This document shows, piece by piece, positions 16,228 through 23,503 of a stretch of 38,564 bases of DNA. A program made the position numbers and the translations under genes. How positions within the stretch are numbered: the stretch's first letter is position 1; every line of letters begins with the position of its first letter. The notes under the pieces are model-generated. The model was not told the DNA's origin and made no database searches. It was given only the letters and a program-made list of their open reading frames with translations. The DNA lies in the NCBI GenBank assembly GCA_035765895.1, contig DASTWL010000012.1, positions 1-38,564 of the forward strand. The letters run 5' to 3'. The stretch comes from Verrucomicrobiia bacterium (lineage in GTDB: Bacteria; Verrucomicrobiota; Verrucomicrobiia; Limisphaerales; DSYF01).

Positions 16228-18018
16228 ATGAAACCCATCCTGCTCTCCGTCTTGTTGAGTCTTGTGGCCACGTGTCCGGTCCGGGCGGACCTCACCCTCG
16301 CCCGCGACGGCCAGGCCCAATGCGTCATCGTCCGGCAGCCCGGCGCCACGCCTGCCGAGACGAATGCCATCGCCGAACTGGCCGCCACCTTGCATGAAAT
16401 CACCGGCTCCGCATTCGTCATCGTCGAGGCCAGCAACCAACCGCCCGCGCCCGCCATCATTGTTGGGCCGGGACCGGCGGCGCGCGCGGCTTTTCCCAAG
16501 GTGGATTGCGCCAGGCTCGGCGCGGAAGAGATCGTCATTCACACGTGGGGCAATCGCCTGCTGCTGGCCGGCGGGCATCCGCGCGGAACGCTTTATGCCG
16601 TCAGCCAGTTTCTGCAACAGCAATGCGGCGTGCGTTGGTGGACGCCATGGGCCACGCGCATCCCCAAACAGCCCACGCTCAAAATCGGTTCGCTGAACGT
16701 GCGCTACCAGCCGGTGTTCGAAGCGCGCGATCCGTTTTGGTTTCCCGCGTTCGACGCCCGCTGGGCCGTGCGCAACCGGTCCAACAGCCAGTCGGCCAAC
16801 ATTCCGGACGATTGGGGCGGCTGCATTCGCTACAAGGGTTTCGTTCACACGTTCTACTCGCTCGTGCCGCCCGCGGAACATTTTGCCCAACATCCGGAAT
16901 GGTTCAGCCTCCGCAACGGGAAGCGCACGCACGACAACGCGCAGCTTTGCCTGTCGAATCCGGAATTGCGCGACTTCGTTGTCGAACGCGTAAAGCAATG
17001 GCTGCGGGAATCGCCCAACGTGCGGATCATTTCCGTCTCGCAAAACGACTGCCAGGGCTGGTGCGAATGCGCGCAATGCCAGGCGCTGGATGACGCCGAA
17101 GGCAGCCATGCCGGATCGATGATTGCCTTCGTCAATTACGTCGCGGAGAAAATCGAAAAGGATTTCCCGCAGGTCGCGGTGGACACGCTGGCCTATCAAT
17201 ACACGCGGCACCCGCCACGCACGCTCCGGCCGCGTCCGAACGTCATCGTCCGGCTGTGCAGCATCGAGTGCAACTTCCGCGACCCGCTCGACGCGCCGGC
17301 GAACGCGAAATTCGCCGAGGACATCCGCGGCTGGGCGAAGCTCTGCGACCGGCTTTACCTCTGGGATTACACGACCGACTTCGCGCACTACGTCCAGCCG
17401 CATCCGAACTGGTTCACGCTCGGGCCAAACGTGCGGTTCTTTGCGGCGAACCACGTGAAGGGCGTCTTTGAACAGGGCGCCTATCAGGGGTTCGGTGCCG
17501 AGTTTGCCGAACTCCGCGCGTGGGTGCTGGCGCAATTGCTCTGGAATCCCGCGCAGGACGACCGCGCGCTCATCGATGAATTTCTGGACGGCTACTACGG
17601 CCCGGCCGCGCCGCCGATTCGCGCCTATCTGCAATTGATGCACGACGCCTCGGCGGGCTGGAATCTCACCTGCTATTCGCCGCCGAACGCGAAGTTCCTG
17701 AACTTCACCACGCTTGCCGCCGCGGAGAAACTCTGGGCCGAAGCCGAACAGCTCGCGCCGCCGGAAATTCTGCCCCGCGTGCAGCTCGCCCATCTCTGGC
17801 CGCGTTACGTCTGGCTGAGCCAGTGGGACCGGTTGCGCAAGGAATGCACCGCCGCTGGCGCCGTTTGGCCATTGAACGAATCCCGCGTCACCGAAGCGGA
17901 GAGCTGGCTGCGGCTCGCGCAAGGCCAGCCGGGAATGCCGTGGACACGCATTGCGCGCATCAACGAGCCGGGACTAACGCCGGAAAAGTTCGTGGAGCAA
18001 ATCCGCCAGAAAAACTGA
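16228..18018 (+). CDS. Secreted DUF4838 protein, glycoside-hydrolase-like
   Basis: This 596-residue protein has a signal peptide (MKPILLSVLLSLVATCPVRA). Residues ~25-150 resemble the N-terminal domain shared by alpha-glucuronidases and GH20 enzymes ('NAIAELAATLHEITGSAFVIV...IVGPG', 'LLLAGGHPRGTLYAVSQFLQQQCGVRWWTPWATRIP'). The DUF4838 core follows, with 'HTFYSLVPPAEHFAQHPEWFSLRNGKR', 'QLCLSNPELRDFVVERVKQWL', 'SVSQNDCQGWCECAQCQALDDAEGSHAGSMIAFVNYVAEKI', 'NVIVRLCSIECNFRDPLD' and 'RLYLWDYTTDFAHYVQPHPNW'. DUF4838 is common in Verrucomicrobiota and Planctomycetes and is suspected to be a glycosidase, but no activity is established here. It is divergent from the rhodanese/pectate lyase pair (85 bp apart). 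Confidence 0.88.
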   Translation: MKPILLSVLLSLVATCPVRADLTLARDGQAQCVIVRQPGATPAETNAIAELAATLHEITGSAFVIVEASNQPPAPAIIVGPGPAARAAFPKVDCARLGAEEIVIHTWGNRLLLAGGHPRGTLYAVSQFLQQQCGVRWWTPWATRIPKQPTLKIGSLNVRYQPVFEARDPFWFPAFDARWAVRNRSNSQSANIPDDWGGCIRYKGFVHTFYSLVPPAEHFAQHPEWFSLRNGKRTHDNAQLCLSNPELRDFVVERVKQWLRESPNVRIISVSQNDCQGWCECAQCQALDDAEGSHAGSMIAFVNYVAEKIEKDFPQVAVDTLAYQYTRHPPRTLRPRPNVIVRLCSIECNFRDPLDAPANAKFAEDIRGWAKLCDRLYLWDYTTDFAHYVQPHPNWFTLGPNVRFFAANHVKGVFEQGAYQGFGAEFAELRAWVLAQLLWNPAQDDRALIDEFLDGYYGPAAPPIRAYLQLMHDASAGWNLTCYSPPNAKFLNFTTLAAAEKLWAEAEQLAPPEILPRVQLAHLWPRYVWLSQWDRLRKECTAAGAVWPLNESRVTEAESWLRLAQGQPGMPWTRIARINEPGLTPEKFVEQIRQKN

Positions 18019-18080
18019 GGCGCGCGCGAGAACACAGGACGAGGCAGCTCCGGACGAGCCGGCTCCCCCTCACCAAGAAC

Positions 18081-18149
18081 CGGAGCGCCGACTTGCAGTC
18101 GGCTTTGGAGTTATCGAACATCCAAAGCCGGTCACAGACCGGCGCTCCG
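18081..18149. repeat. Imperfect 29-bp inverted repeat (GGAGCGCCGGC family)
   Basis: Arms 18081-18109 and 18121-18149 match at 22 of 29 positions when one is reverse-complemented. Both ends of each arm (CGGAGCGCCG and GGCTTTGGA) are perfect; the changes sit in the middle, where each arm folds on itself. It shares its outer bases with 14250-14317. Confidence 0.8.
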
Positions 18150-18223
18150 CCCGGGCAGTTCAAGGGTTCAAAGCGCGAACCGGTTCGGGAAATTCTCTCC
18201 CGTGAAACCGGAGCCCGCTCCGT

Positions 18224-18323
18224 AGTGGGACAGGCATCCTGCCTGTCCTGTGGCGCGGTCAAACTCGGGGCAACCCTGCTCCCAATGACGGCCTCACCGG
18301 ACAGGCATCCTGCCTGTCCCACT
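18224..18323. repeat. Inverted pair of GGACAGGC hairpins
   Basis: The left unit 18224-18248 (AGTGGGACAGGCATCC...) and the right unit 18299-18323 (...TGCCTGTCCCACT) are inverted. Each also contains its own hairpin GACAGGCA-TCC-TGCCTGTC. The right unit ends 6 bp from the stop codon of the minus-strand gene. Confidence 0.8.
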
Positions 18324-18329
18324 AATCGC

Positions 18330-21023
18330 TCAATCATCGTCGCCCACCAGCTTCACCGCCCATTCAGGATACGGCGTCTGCGGCCCTTTCATCGCGCGCC
18401 AGAGGATGCGATTGAGCGTGTCCTCGGGGCACTGGTCCGGTTCGGTGAGCGGCAATCGCGCACTCACGAGTGCATCACGACGCAATTGCGCGTCGGCCAC
18501 CTTTTTCGGATCCGGATTCATTTCGTCGAGCGGCACTTGATTCGTCACCGCTGTGAATGGCGCGAAGTCGGGCACGTCGGTGAAGCAATCCGCCATCGGC
18601 GTGGCTGTGGCGTCGAGCTGGTTCATCGGCGGCAGGCCGAGGATGAGTTCCATCGTGCGGATCAAGCTCGTCTGGTTGTAACGCGTGTGGATGACTGCGC
18701 CGCGTTTGGTGTAGGGGCTGGCCACGTAGGCCGTCGAACGGTAGCCGCTGACGTGATCCCAGCCGTCCTGCGGATCGTCTTCCATCGCGAACACCACCGT
18801 GTTCGACCAAAATGAACTGTGGCTGAGCGCCTCAATCACCTGCCCCATGGCGAGGTCATTGTCGGCCACCTGCGCGGCAGGCGTGGGCTGGCCGACGCCC
18901 GTGCCGCTGGTGTGATCATTCGGCAAATAAAGAATCGTGAACGCCGGAAGACTGCCGTTGCGTTCACATTCCTGAAGATTGGCGATGAACTGTTGCGCCC
19001 GCCAGACGTCGGGGATTTTCAAATCCCAACCTGCGGTGTTCGTCACGATGTAGGGCTGCAACGAGGCGATGCCGGCTTCGCTCCAGCGCCGAACCGTATT
19101 CGTGCCTTTGGTGAAATCCTCCCAGTGATCGCGGAAGTGAATTCTCCCTTTGCGGGTCGGATCGGCCCATCGCGCCTGGGTGAAGCAAAACTCGCCGAAC
19201 ACGCGCAGCGACCGGCCGTGCGCCAGCAGGTTGTCCCAGATGAAGCCGGCGGGCGAATACGCCAGCGCGTCCACGTCGTCCTCGCCCGCGCCGTCGGGAT
19301 AGCTGCGCGGAAAACCGGCGAAGGACTTTTCCATGTAATCCGTGGCCATCGCGGTCGTGGCCCATTGATGCCCGTCCGCGCTGAGAATGCCCGAGCAGTA
19401 GGTGTTGTCGAGCAGGGCGAATTCACGCACGATCTGGTGCTGGTTCGGCGTCACGCGTTCGCCGAAAATGCAGAGGCTCGGGTCGCCATTGCCGCGCAAA
19501 TCGTCGCCGAGCACCTGATCGTAGGTGCGGTTTTCCTTGATGATATACACCACGTGCCGAAACACGCCGGGCTCGCCGACCCGCTCGGGCACGGGCCGCG
19601 GCGGCTGACCGGGCCGCGCCGGCAACGCCGCCTGACGCAACCGGGGATAGCGCATGTTCGCCAGCGCGATGCCGGTGTATTTCCGCAGGCCCCATTTCGC
19701 GGGCACCGGCACCAGCGAGAGTGAGCCAGTGTATTGATGGGTGTTGAAGCCCACGCCCGGTGCGCGCCGGGCCTGCATGGGCCGGGCGGGCAGGCCCTTG
19801 ATGTTCGCCACGCAAAGCTGATCGCGCCGCGCGTCGAAGACGATGGCGCCCGGAAACCAGCCCACGGGAATCAAGCCCTGCCATTCGGATTTCCCCGGCT
19901 TGAACGCGATGACGGCCACGGCGTTCTGCGTGCCGTTGCACACGAACAACCGCCGGCCGGATTTGTCGAACGCGAGCGCATTCGGTTGCGCGCCGAACAA
20001 ATCGCCGGGGTTTTGCCGCGCCCAGATGGTTTCCACAATCTGGTCCGTGCGCGTGTCGATGACTGAAAGCGTGTCGCTGCCGGCGTTCGCCACCACGAGG
20101 TGACGCCGGTTCGGCGACACCGCCAGCGCGGAGGCGTGCAGGCCGACCAAAAGCTCCGCATTCTGCATTCCGCGCTCCGCGCTTAACTCAATCACGCTGA
20201 CCGAGCCCTCGCTTGCAATGGAGCGCACCGGATCCACGCGCACCACTGTGCCGCGACCGGCCGGACCCGTGAGATCGCCCGGCCCGGGCCGGCGCCCGCC
20301 CCAATTGCTGACGTAGGCTTTGTGCCCCACGAGCACCACGTCGTAAGGCGCCACGCCCACGTCCCACGTGCGCAGGACCTGGCCCGAGGCGGCATCGAGC
20401 TCGAACAGGCGATTGGACAAGTTTCCGCACACGTAAAGTCGCGAACCATCCGCGGACAACGCGAGGCCGGCGGGAATTTCATTCTTCCGGCGCGGCACAT
20501 TGGCCGGCGGCAGCGGCATGGAAAACCGGCCGGAGATTTTCCCATCCTTGGCCACCGTGAACACCTTGACGCTGCCGTTGACGTTGGCGAGGTAAAGCCG
20601 CTTGCCATCGGGCGAGAAAATCAGCCCGGTGTAGCTCAACTGGCCGTCCTGGTCGGGCTCGAGAATGTTCGCCGAAACCGCATCCGGCACTTCGTTGGCC
20701 TGGTCGGAAGGGAGCGCGACGTGCTGGAGGATTTGACCACTGGCCGGGTTGAGCACCAACAGCTCACTCTTCTTGCCGGTGGTTACCAGCAGCCGACCAT
20801 TGGGGCTGAGCGCCAGTGCCTGCGGGCGAAAGCCGGGCAGCGACACGAACCGGCCCACCGGCGTGAGCCGCTGGTTGACCGGCGTCATCCATTCATCCGG
20901 ACCGGTTTGCGCCACCGGGCCCGTATCCGGCAATTCGGCCCGCAGCAGGACGGGACTGAGCAGCAGCAAAGCCAGCACCCGGTGGGCGGCGAAACCTTTC
21001 CGAAACGGCAGGGGGCATGTCAT
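18330..21023 (-). CDS. Secreted YncE-like beta-propeller fused to phosphoesterase (alkaline phosphatase-like) domain
   Basis: This 897-residue protein has a signal peptide (VLALLLLSPVLLRA, about 15-28). Residues ~45-460 form a seven-bladed YncE/lactonase-like propeller with repeats such as 'PQALALSPNGRLLVTTGKKSELLVLNPASGQIL' and 'LVVANAGSDTLSVIDTRTDQIVETI'. Residues ~490-880 match the phosphoesterase family of PF04185 ('HVVYIIKENRTYDQVLGDD', 'NQHQIVREFALLDNTYCSGILSADGHQWATTAMATDYMEKSF', 'FTILYLPNDHTSGTG', 'VFAMEDDPQDGWDHVSGYRSTAYVASPYTKRG', 'TSLIRTMELILGLPPMNQLDATATPM'). Relatives include phospholipase C-like and acid phosphatase enzymes. This fusion is widespread in Verrucomicrobiota and Planctomycetes, and its substrate is unknown. 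It faces the 21103 gene across a short divergent region. Confidence 0.9.
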   Translation of the reverse strand: MTCPLPFRKGFAAHRVLALLLLSPVLLRAELPDTGPVAQTGPDEWMTPVNQRLTPVGRFVSLPGFRPQALALSPNGRLLVTTGKKSELLVLNPASGQILQHVALPSDQANEVPDAVSANILEPDQDGQLSYTGLIFSPDGKRLYLANVNGSVKVFTVAKDGKISGRFSMPLPPANVPRRKNEIPAGLALSADGSRLYVCGNLSNRLFELDAASGQVLRTWDVGVAPYDVVLVGHKAYVSNWGGRRPGPGDLTGPAGRGTVVRVDPVRSIASEGSVSVIELSAERGMQNAELLVGLHASALAVSPNRRHLVVANAGSDTLSVIDTRTDQIVETIWARQNPGDLFGAQPNALAFDKSGRRLFVCNGTQNAVAVIAFKPGKSEWQGLIPVGWFPGAIVFDARRDQLCVANIKGLPARPMQARRAPGVGFNTHQYTGSLSLVPVPAKWGLRKYTGIALANMRYPRLRQAALPARPGQPPRPVPERVGEPGVFRHVVYIIKENRTYDQVLGDDLRGNGDPSLCIFGERVTPNQHQIVREFALLDNTYCSGILSADGHQWATTAMATDYMEKSFAGFPRSYPDGAGEDDVDALAYSPAGFIWDNLLAHGRSLRVFGEFCFTQARWADPTRKGRIHFRDHWEDFTKGTNTVRRWSEAGIASLQPYIVTNTAGWDLKIPDVWRAQQFIANLQECERNGSLPAFTILYLPNDHTSGTGVGQPTPAAQVADNDLAMGQVIEALSHSSFWSNTVVFAMEDDPQDGWDHVSGYRSTAYVASPYTKRGAVIHTRYNQTSLIRTMELILGLPPMNQLDATATPMADCFTDVPDFAPFTAVTNQVPLDEMNPDPKKVADAQLRRDALVSARLPLTEPDQCPEDTLNRILWRAMKGPQTPYPEWAVKLVGDDD

Positions 21024-21102
21024 GGTGGATTGAGACTGCCAAAGGCGGCGGGAGATTCAACTTTGGTTTGCATCCCTTCGGAAGGCGACGCAGCTTTCAA
21101 CC

Positions 21103-22038
21103 GTGACAAATGGAGTGAGCAAATTGAGATCCTTGACTTTTGTGGTGACGATCTTGCTGGTCTCCATGCCTTCCCCCGCTCAAGTCGCAGTTGCAATACC
21201 CGAACACAATGCTCCAGCACTGAAGCGAGTTGAGCTGCTCCATTTGAATGGGAACGGGGCATTCGTTTTCACTCTGTGCCCGACTTCCAGAGATTTGTTT
21301 TTGTCCTTCGATTCGGAGAACAACCGCATTGTTCATCGCTGGAACTTGGATACAGGCCGGAAAATGAATTCGTATTCCCTCCCCAAGAAGTATCGTTGCG
21401 AAGCAGCAATTGTGTCTCCCGATGGCAGAGTCCTGGTCATGGTGGGCTACGACATGCTTCACGACGCCTTGCATTCGACCAACAAAGTCAGGCTGGTTGA
21501 TGTTCAACAGGGCAAACTGATCAAGGATTTAAATTACGATATCACGCCAGCCCGTGTTCAGTTCAGCAAAGATGGCAAGCTAATCCTGACGCGCCAATAC
21601 ACCGAAGAGCACGGCGGTGAGCATGTTTACGATCTCACTGGAAAAGAGCATCGGAACATTGATTTGAAGCTATTCGACGAAATCGAAAAGCCGACAGTCT
21701 GGGAAATATCAAACCGCAAGGGCGGCCCACGCCCAGGGCTATTTTACCGAGACCCAGCGGGCAATGACTTGCGGCTTTATCCTGGTCCAGATACTTACTG
21801 GAGCGATGTTTTCCGGTATGTTGTTTCACCAGATGGCCGCTTCGTCGCCTGTTCCACCGATACGGGCAGACTAAAAATTTGGTGTCTCCCAAAGGCTAAA
21901 CTTGTTTTTGAGGCACAAGTCGGCAAAGGGCCCTTCGGTCTGATGTATGATCCAAAGAACCAGCGTTTCCTCTTCACCGAGGAGAGCCCAGACAAAACGA
22001 CCCGGGTAAAAGCTGTCGAGGTCAAAACGGCGAATTAA
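21103..22038 (+). CDS. Secreted beta-propeller-like (WD40-type) protein, lower GC
   Basis: This is a protein of about 311 residues with an N-terminal signal peptide (LTFVVTILLVSMPSPAQ) and propeller-like repeats: 'LFLSFDSENNRIVHRWNLDTGRKMNSY', 'AAIVSPDGRVLVMVGYDM', 'KVRLVDVQQGKLIKDLNYDITPARVQFSKDGKLILTRQY', 'YVVSPDGRFVACSTDTGRLKIWCLPKAKLVFEAQVGKGPFGLMYDPKNQRFLFTEE'. Four or five blades are visible, so it may need a partner or be shortened. Function is unknown. The start is uncertain: GTG 21103 opens the frame, GTG 21115 is possible, and TTG 21124 has TGGAGTG eight bases upstream. Base composition is plainly lower in GC than the flanking genes, which suggests transfer. Its stop is 17 bp before a partial copy of the topoisomerase leader. 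Confidence 0.75.
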   Translation: MTNGVSKLRSLTFVVTILLVSMPSPAQVAVAIPEHNAPALKRVELLHLNGNGAFVFTLCPTSRDLFLSFDSENNRIVHRWNLDTGRKMNSYSLPKKYRCEAAIVSPDGRVLVMVGYDMLHDALHSTNKVRLVDVQQGKLIKDLNYDITPARVQFSKDGKLILTRQYTEEHGGEHVYDLTGKEHRNIDLKLFDEIEKPTVWEISNRKGGPRPGLFYRDPAGNDLRLYPGPDTYWSDVFRYVVSPDGRFVACSTDTGRLKIWCLPKAKLVFEAQVGKGPFGLMYDPKNQRFLFTEESPDKTTRVKAVEVKTAN

Positions 22039-22054
22039 AGTTTGGCCGCCTAAC

Positions 22055-22130
22055 ACACTTTCCCATTTTCATTCGCCACCGTTTCACCCATTTTCCCCGC
22101 ACGCAAATGGCTGACGACAAGACCAAACAC
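22055..22130 (+). repeat. Copy A: duplicated leader and first codons of the topoisomerase gene
   Basis: These 76 bases align without gaps to 23428-23503, with about ten substitutions, only one of them in the last 40 bases. The copy includes an ATG followed by codons for MADDKTKH, identical to the start of the type IIA topoisomerase gene at 23480, and then diverges. It is a remnant or duplicate of that gene's 5' end, 1.37 kb upstream of the functional copy. Confidence 0.9.
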
Positions 22131-22134
22131 CGTG

Positions 22135-22569
22135 CTATACATCCTCGCCAAACATCCGGTCCAGCGCGTCCGGGTCGGTGATGTAATGCGGGTCAAACTC
22201 GAAGGCGGTGGCCCGACGCGGCAAGCGGAATTCCGCCAGCAACGCGGCTTTGATCTTCGGCGTCGCCAGCATGCGGTCCAGATACACGATAAACCGGTGT
22301 TCGGCTTGCAGGTAAAGCACCCGTCCGCGCGGCACATGGATGTAGTCCGTATCGCGCAGTGCGGGGAACTGGCGTTGAAACCTGGGCCACACCTTGACGT
22401 GATCGCGTCCACCCTGAACCACGCCGCCAAAGGGCACGCCCTCGCTCAACGCCACTGTCTCCGCCAGCAACCGCCCGCGCCACCACCAGTAAATCCCGAC
22501 GCGCGGCGAAATCGTTTTCGTCACGCGGCGTGGTTTGCGTTGCGTTGATCCGGCAGGTTTCTTCGGCAT
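22135..22569 (-). CDS. Conserved hypothetical protein
   Basis: This 144-residue soluble protein has no family I can name with certainty. The stretch 'RVGIYWWWRGRLLAETVALSEGVPFGGVVQGGRDHVKVWPRFQRQFPALRDTDYIHVPRGRVLYLQAEHRFIVYLDRMLATPKIKAALLAEFRLPRRATAFEFDPHYITDPDALDRMF' reads as one compact alpha/beta domain and resembles scattered bacterial hypothetical proteins. The N-terminus is basic (MPKKPAGSTQRKPRRVTKT). ATG 22569 is preferred over a TTG seven codons earlier. It runs opposite to its neighbours and lies between topoisomerase-leader copies A and B. No signal peptide or membrane segment is present. Confidence 0.7.
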   Translation of the reverse strand: MPKKPAGSTQRKPRRVTKTISPRVGIYWWWRGRLLAETVALSEGVPFGGVVQGGRDHVKVWPRFQRQFPALRDTDYIHVPRGRVLYLQAEHRFIVYLDRMLATPKIKAALLAEFRLPRRATAFEFDPHYITDPDALDRMFGEDV

Positions 22570-22681
22570 TGAGCCGCAAGCTACACCCAATTTCGATTCT
22601 GCAAACTTTGGTTCCGTGTGGTTACGTTGAATCCGGTTCGCGTATTTGGCGTGTTTCGCGGTTCCCCCCCCAGCCCGCGTT

Positions 22682-22730
22682 CATTCGGATCACGCGCAAT
22701 TTTCTCATTTTTCCCGGACGCAAATGGCTG
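22682..22730 (+). repeat. Copy B: degenerate topoisomerase-leader repeat
   Basis: Starting at CATTCG and ending ACGCAAATGGCTG, this aligns with copies A and C over about 45 bases, with one or more small indels and several substitutions. Similarity stops two codons after the ATG. It lies 66 bp upstream of the antitoxin start. Confidence 0.6.
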
Positions 22731-22795
22731 GCGGAAACTCATCGCCTCCCGCCGGTTCCCGTGATAATCTGCAACCGCATACGAAAGCCAGAGCC

Positions 22796-23050
22796 ATGAA
22801 CATTACGCTGACCAAAGATTTGGAGAAATTTGTGGCGGTCAAAGTCCGCTCCGGCGGTTACGCGGACGCGAGCGAAGTGGTGCGCGAGGCGTTGCGTGGA
22901 CTCCGCACCCAGGACGATCCGGCGGAATATGACTCGCCGGAACTGGCGGCTTTGCTCCTTCCCGCAGTGCGCGGTTCGCATCGGCCACTGACCGCACAAA
23001 AATTTTCGCAACTGCGGCGGCGTGCTCGCCGCCGTCCCGCCCGGGCGTGA
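22796..23050 (+). CDS. parD: ParD-like antitoxin
   Basis: This 84-residue antitoxin has a ribbon-helix-helix N-terminus: 'MNITLTKDLEKFVAVKVRSGGYADASEVVREALRGL' is a textbook ParD/CC2985-type DNA-binding dimerisation domain. The C-terminal half is expected to wrap the toxin; here it is unusual (LLLPAVRGSHRPLTAQKFSQLRRRARRRPARA), with a very basic tail. ATG 22796 was chosen because the domain starts there; the frame is open 50 codons further but those residues are not family-like. The stop overlaps the toxin start (GTGA at 23047-23050). Autorepression by the RHH domain is expected from the family; I see no clear operator palindrome in the preceding 66 bp. Confidence 0.88.
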   Translation: MNITLTKDLEKFVAVKVRSGGYADASEVVREALRGLRTQDDPAEYDSPELAALLLPAVRGSHRPLTAQKFSQLRRRARRRPARA

Positions 23051-23388
23051 AGCTTGCACTCAAGCATGCCGGTTTCTTCTGGGAGGACATGGCGCGGCAG
23101 GTGGACTGGTATCGCGACGAAGCCAGTCCGGAAGTGGCTGAACGGTTTGTGGACGCGGTTGAAGCGACGCTGAATCTCCTGGCCCGCCAGCCTGACTTGG
23201 GGCGCTCGCGATTCCGCAACTGGCCGGAACTGGCTGGGATTCGTTCTTACCGCGTGCACAAACCGTTTCATCGTTTTCTGATCTTCTATCGTCACGATGG
23301 TTCAAACTTGTTTGCGGAAAGGCTGATCCACGGCGCACGGGATTTGCCCAGACGCCTGCTCGAATTGCCTCGCGTCGAGAAACCGTAA
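23047..23388 (+). CDS. parE: ParE/RelE-superfamily toxin
   Basis: This 113-residue toxin starts at GTG 23047, overlapping the antitoxin stop. Family features are 'EDMARQVDWYRDEASPEVAERFVDAVEATLNLLARQPDLGRSRF' and 'LAGIRSYRVHKPFHRFLIFYRHDGSNLFAERLIHGARDLPRRLLE', the standard ParE fold. Well-studied ParE proteins poison DNA gyrase; others in the superfamily are ribosome-dependent RNases, so the target is not proven. Notably, the next gene on the same strand, 91 bp away, encodes the B subunit of a type IIA topoisomerase. The name parE here means the toxin, not topoisomerase IV. Confidence 0.9.
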   Translation: MKLALKHAGFFWEDMARQVDWYRDEASPEVAERFVDAVEATLNLLARQPDLGRSRFRNWPELAGIRSYRVHKPFHRFLIFYRHDGSNLFAERLIHGARDLPRRLLELPRVEKP

Positions 23389-23427
23389 CGGCAGGAGTGG
23401 TTGACGGTGCTTCGCCTGCATTCAGCC

Positions 23428-23503
23428 GCACTTTCCCATTTGCATCGCGCCGGATTTCTCCCATTTTCCCTGCACGCAAATGGCTGACGACAAGACCAAA
23501 CAC
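23428..23503 (+). repeat. Copy C: leader and first codons of the functional topoisomerase gene
   Basis: This is the reference copy for repeats A and B, covering 52 bp of leader plus the first 24 coding bases of the gene at 23480. No obvious ribosome binding site lies within it. A CCCATTTTCCC motif sits about 10 bp before the ATG. Confidence 0.85.

Larger units (their letters stand above)
18019..18329. other. Intergenic stretch carrying two palindromic elements
   Basis: There is no gene. The space between the DUF4838 gene and the convergent YncE/phosphoesterase gene is mostly filled by the inverted repeats at 18081-18149 and 18224-18323. Neither is followed by a T-run, but such structures between convergent genes can stop or stabilise transcripts. 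Confidence 0.75.

Noticed and set aside
22646-22795. N-terminal extension of the antitoxin frame
   Set aside because: The 50 upstream codons cover leader copy B and a run of C; the ribbon-helix-helix domain starts exactly at ATG 22796.
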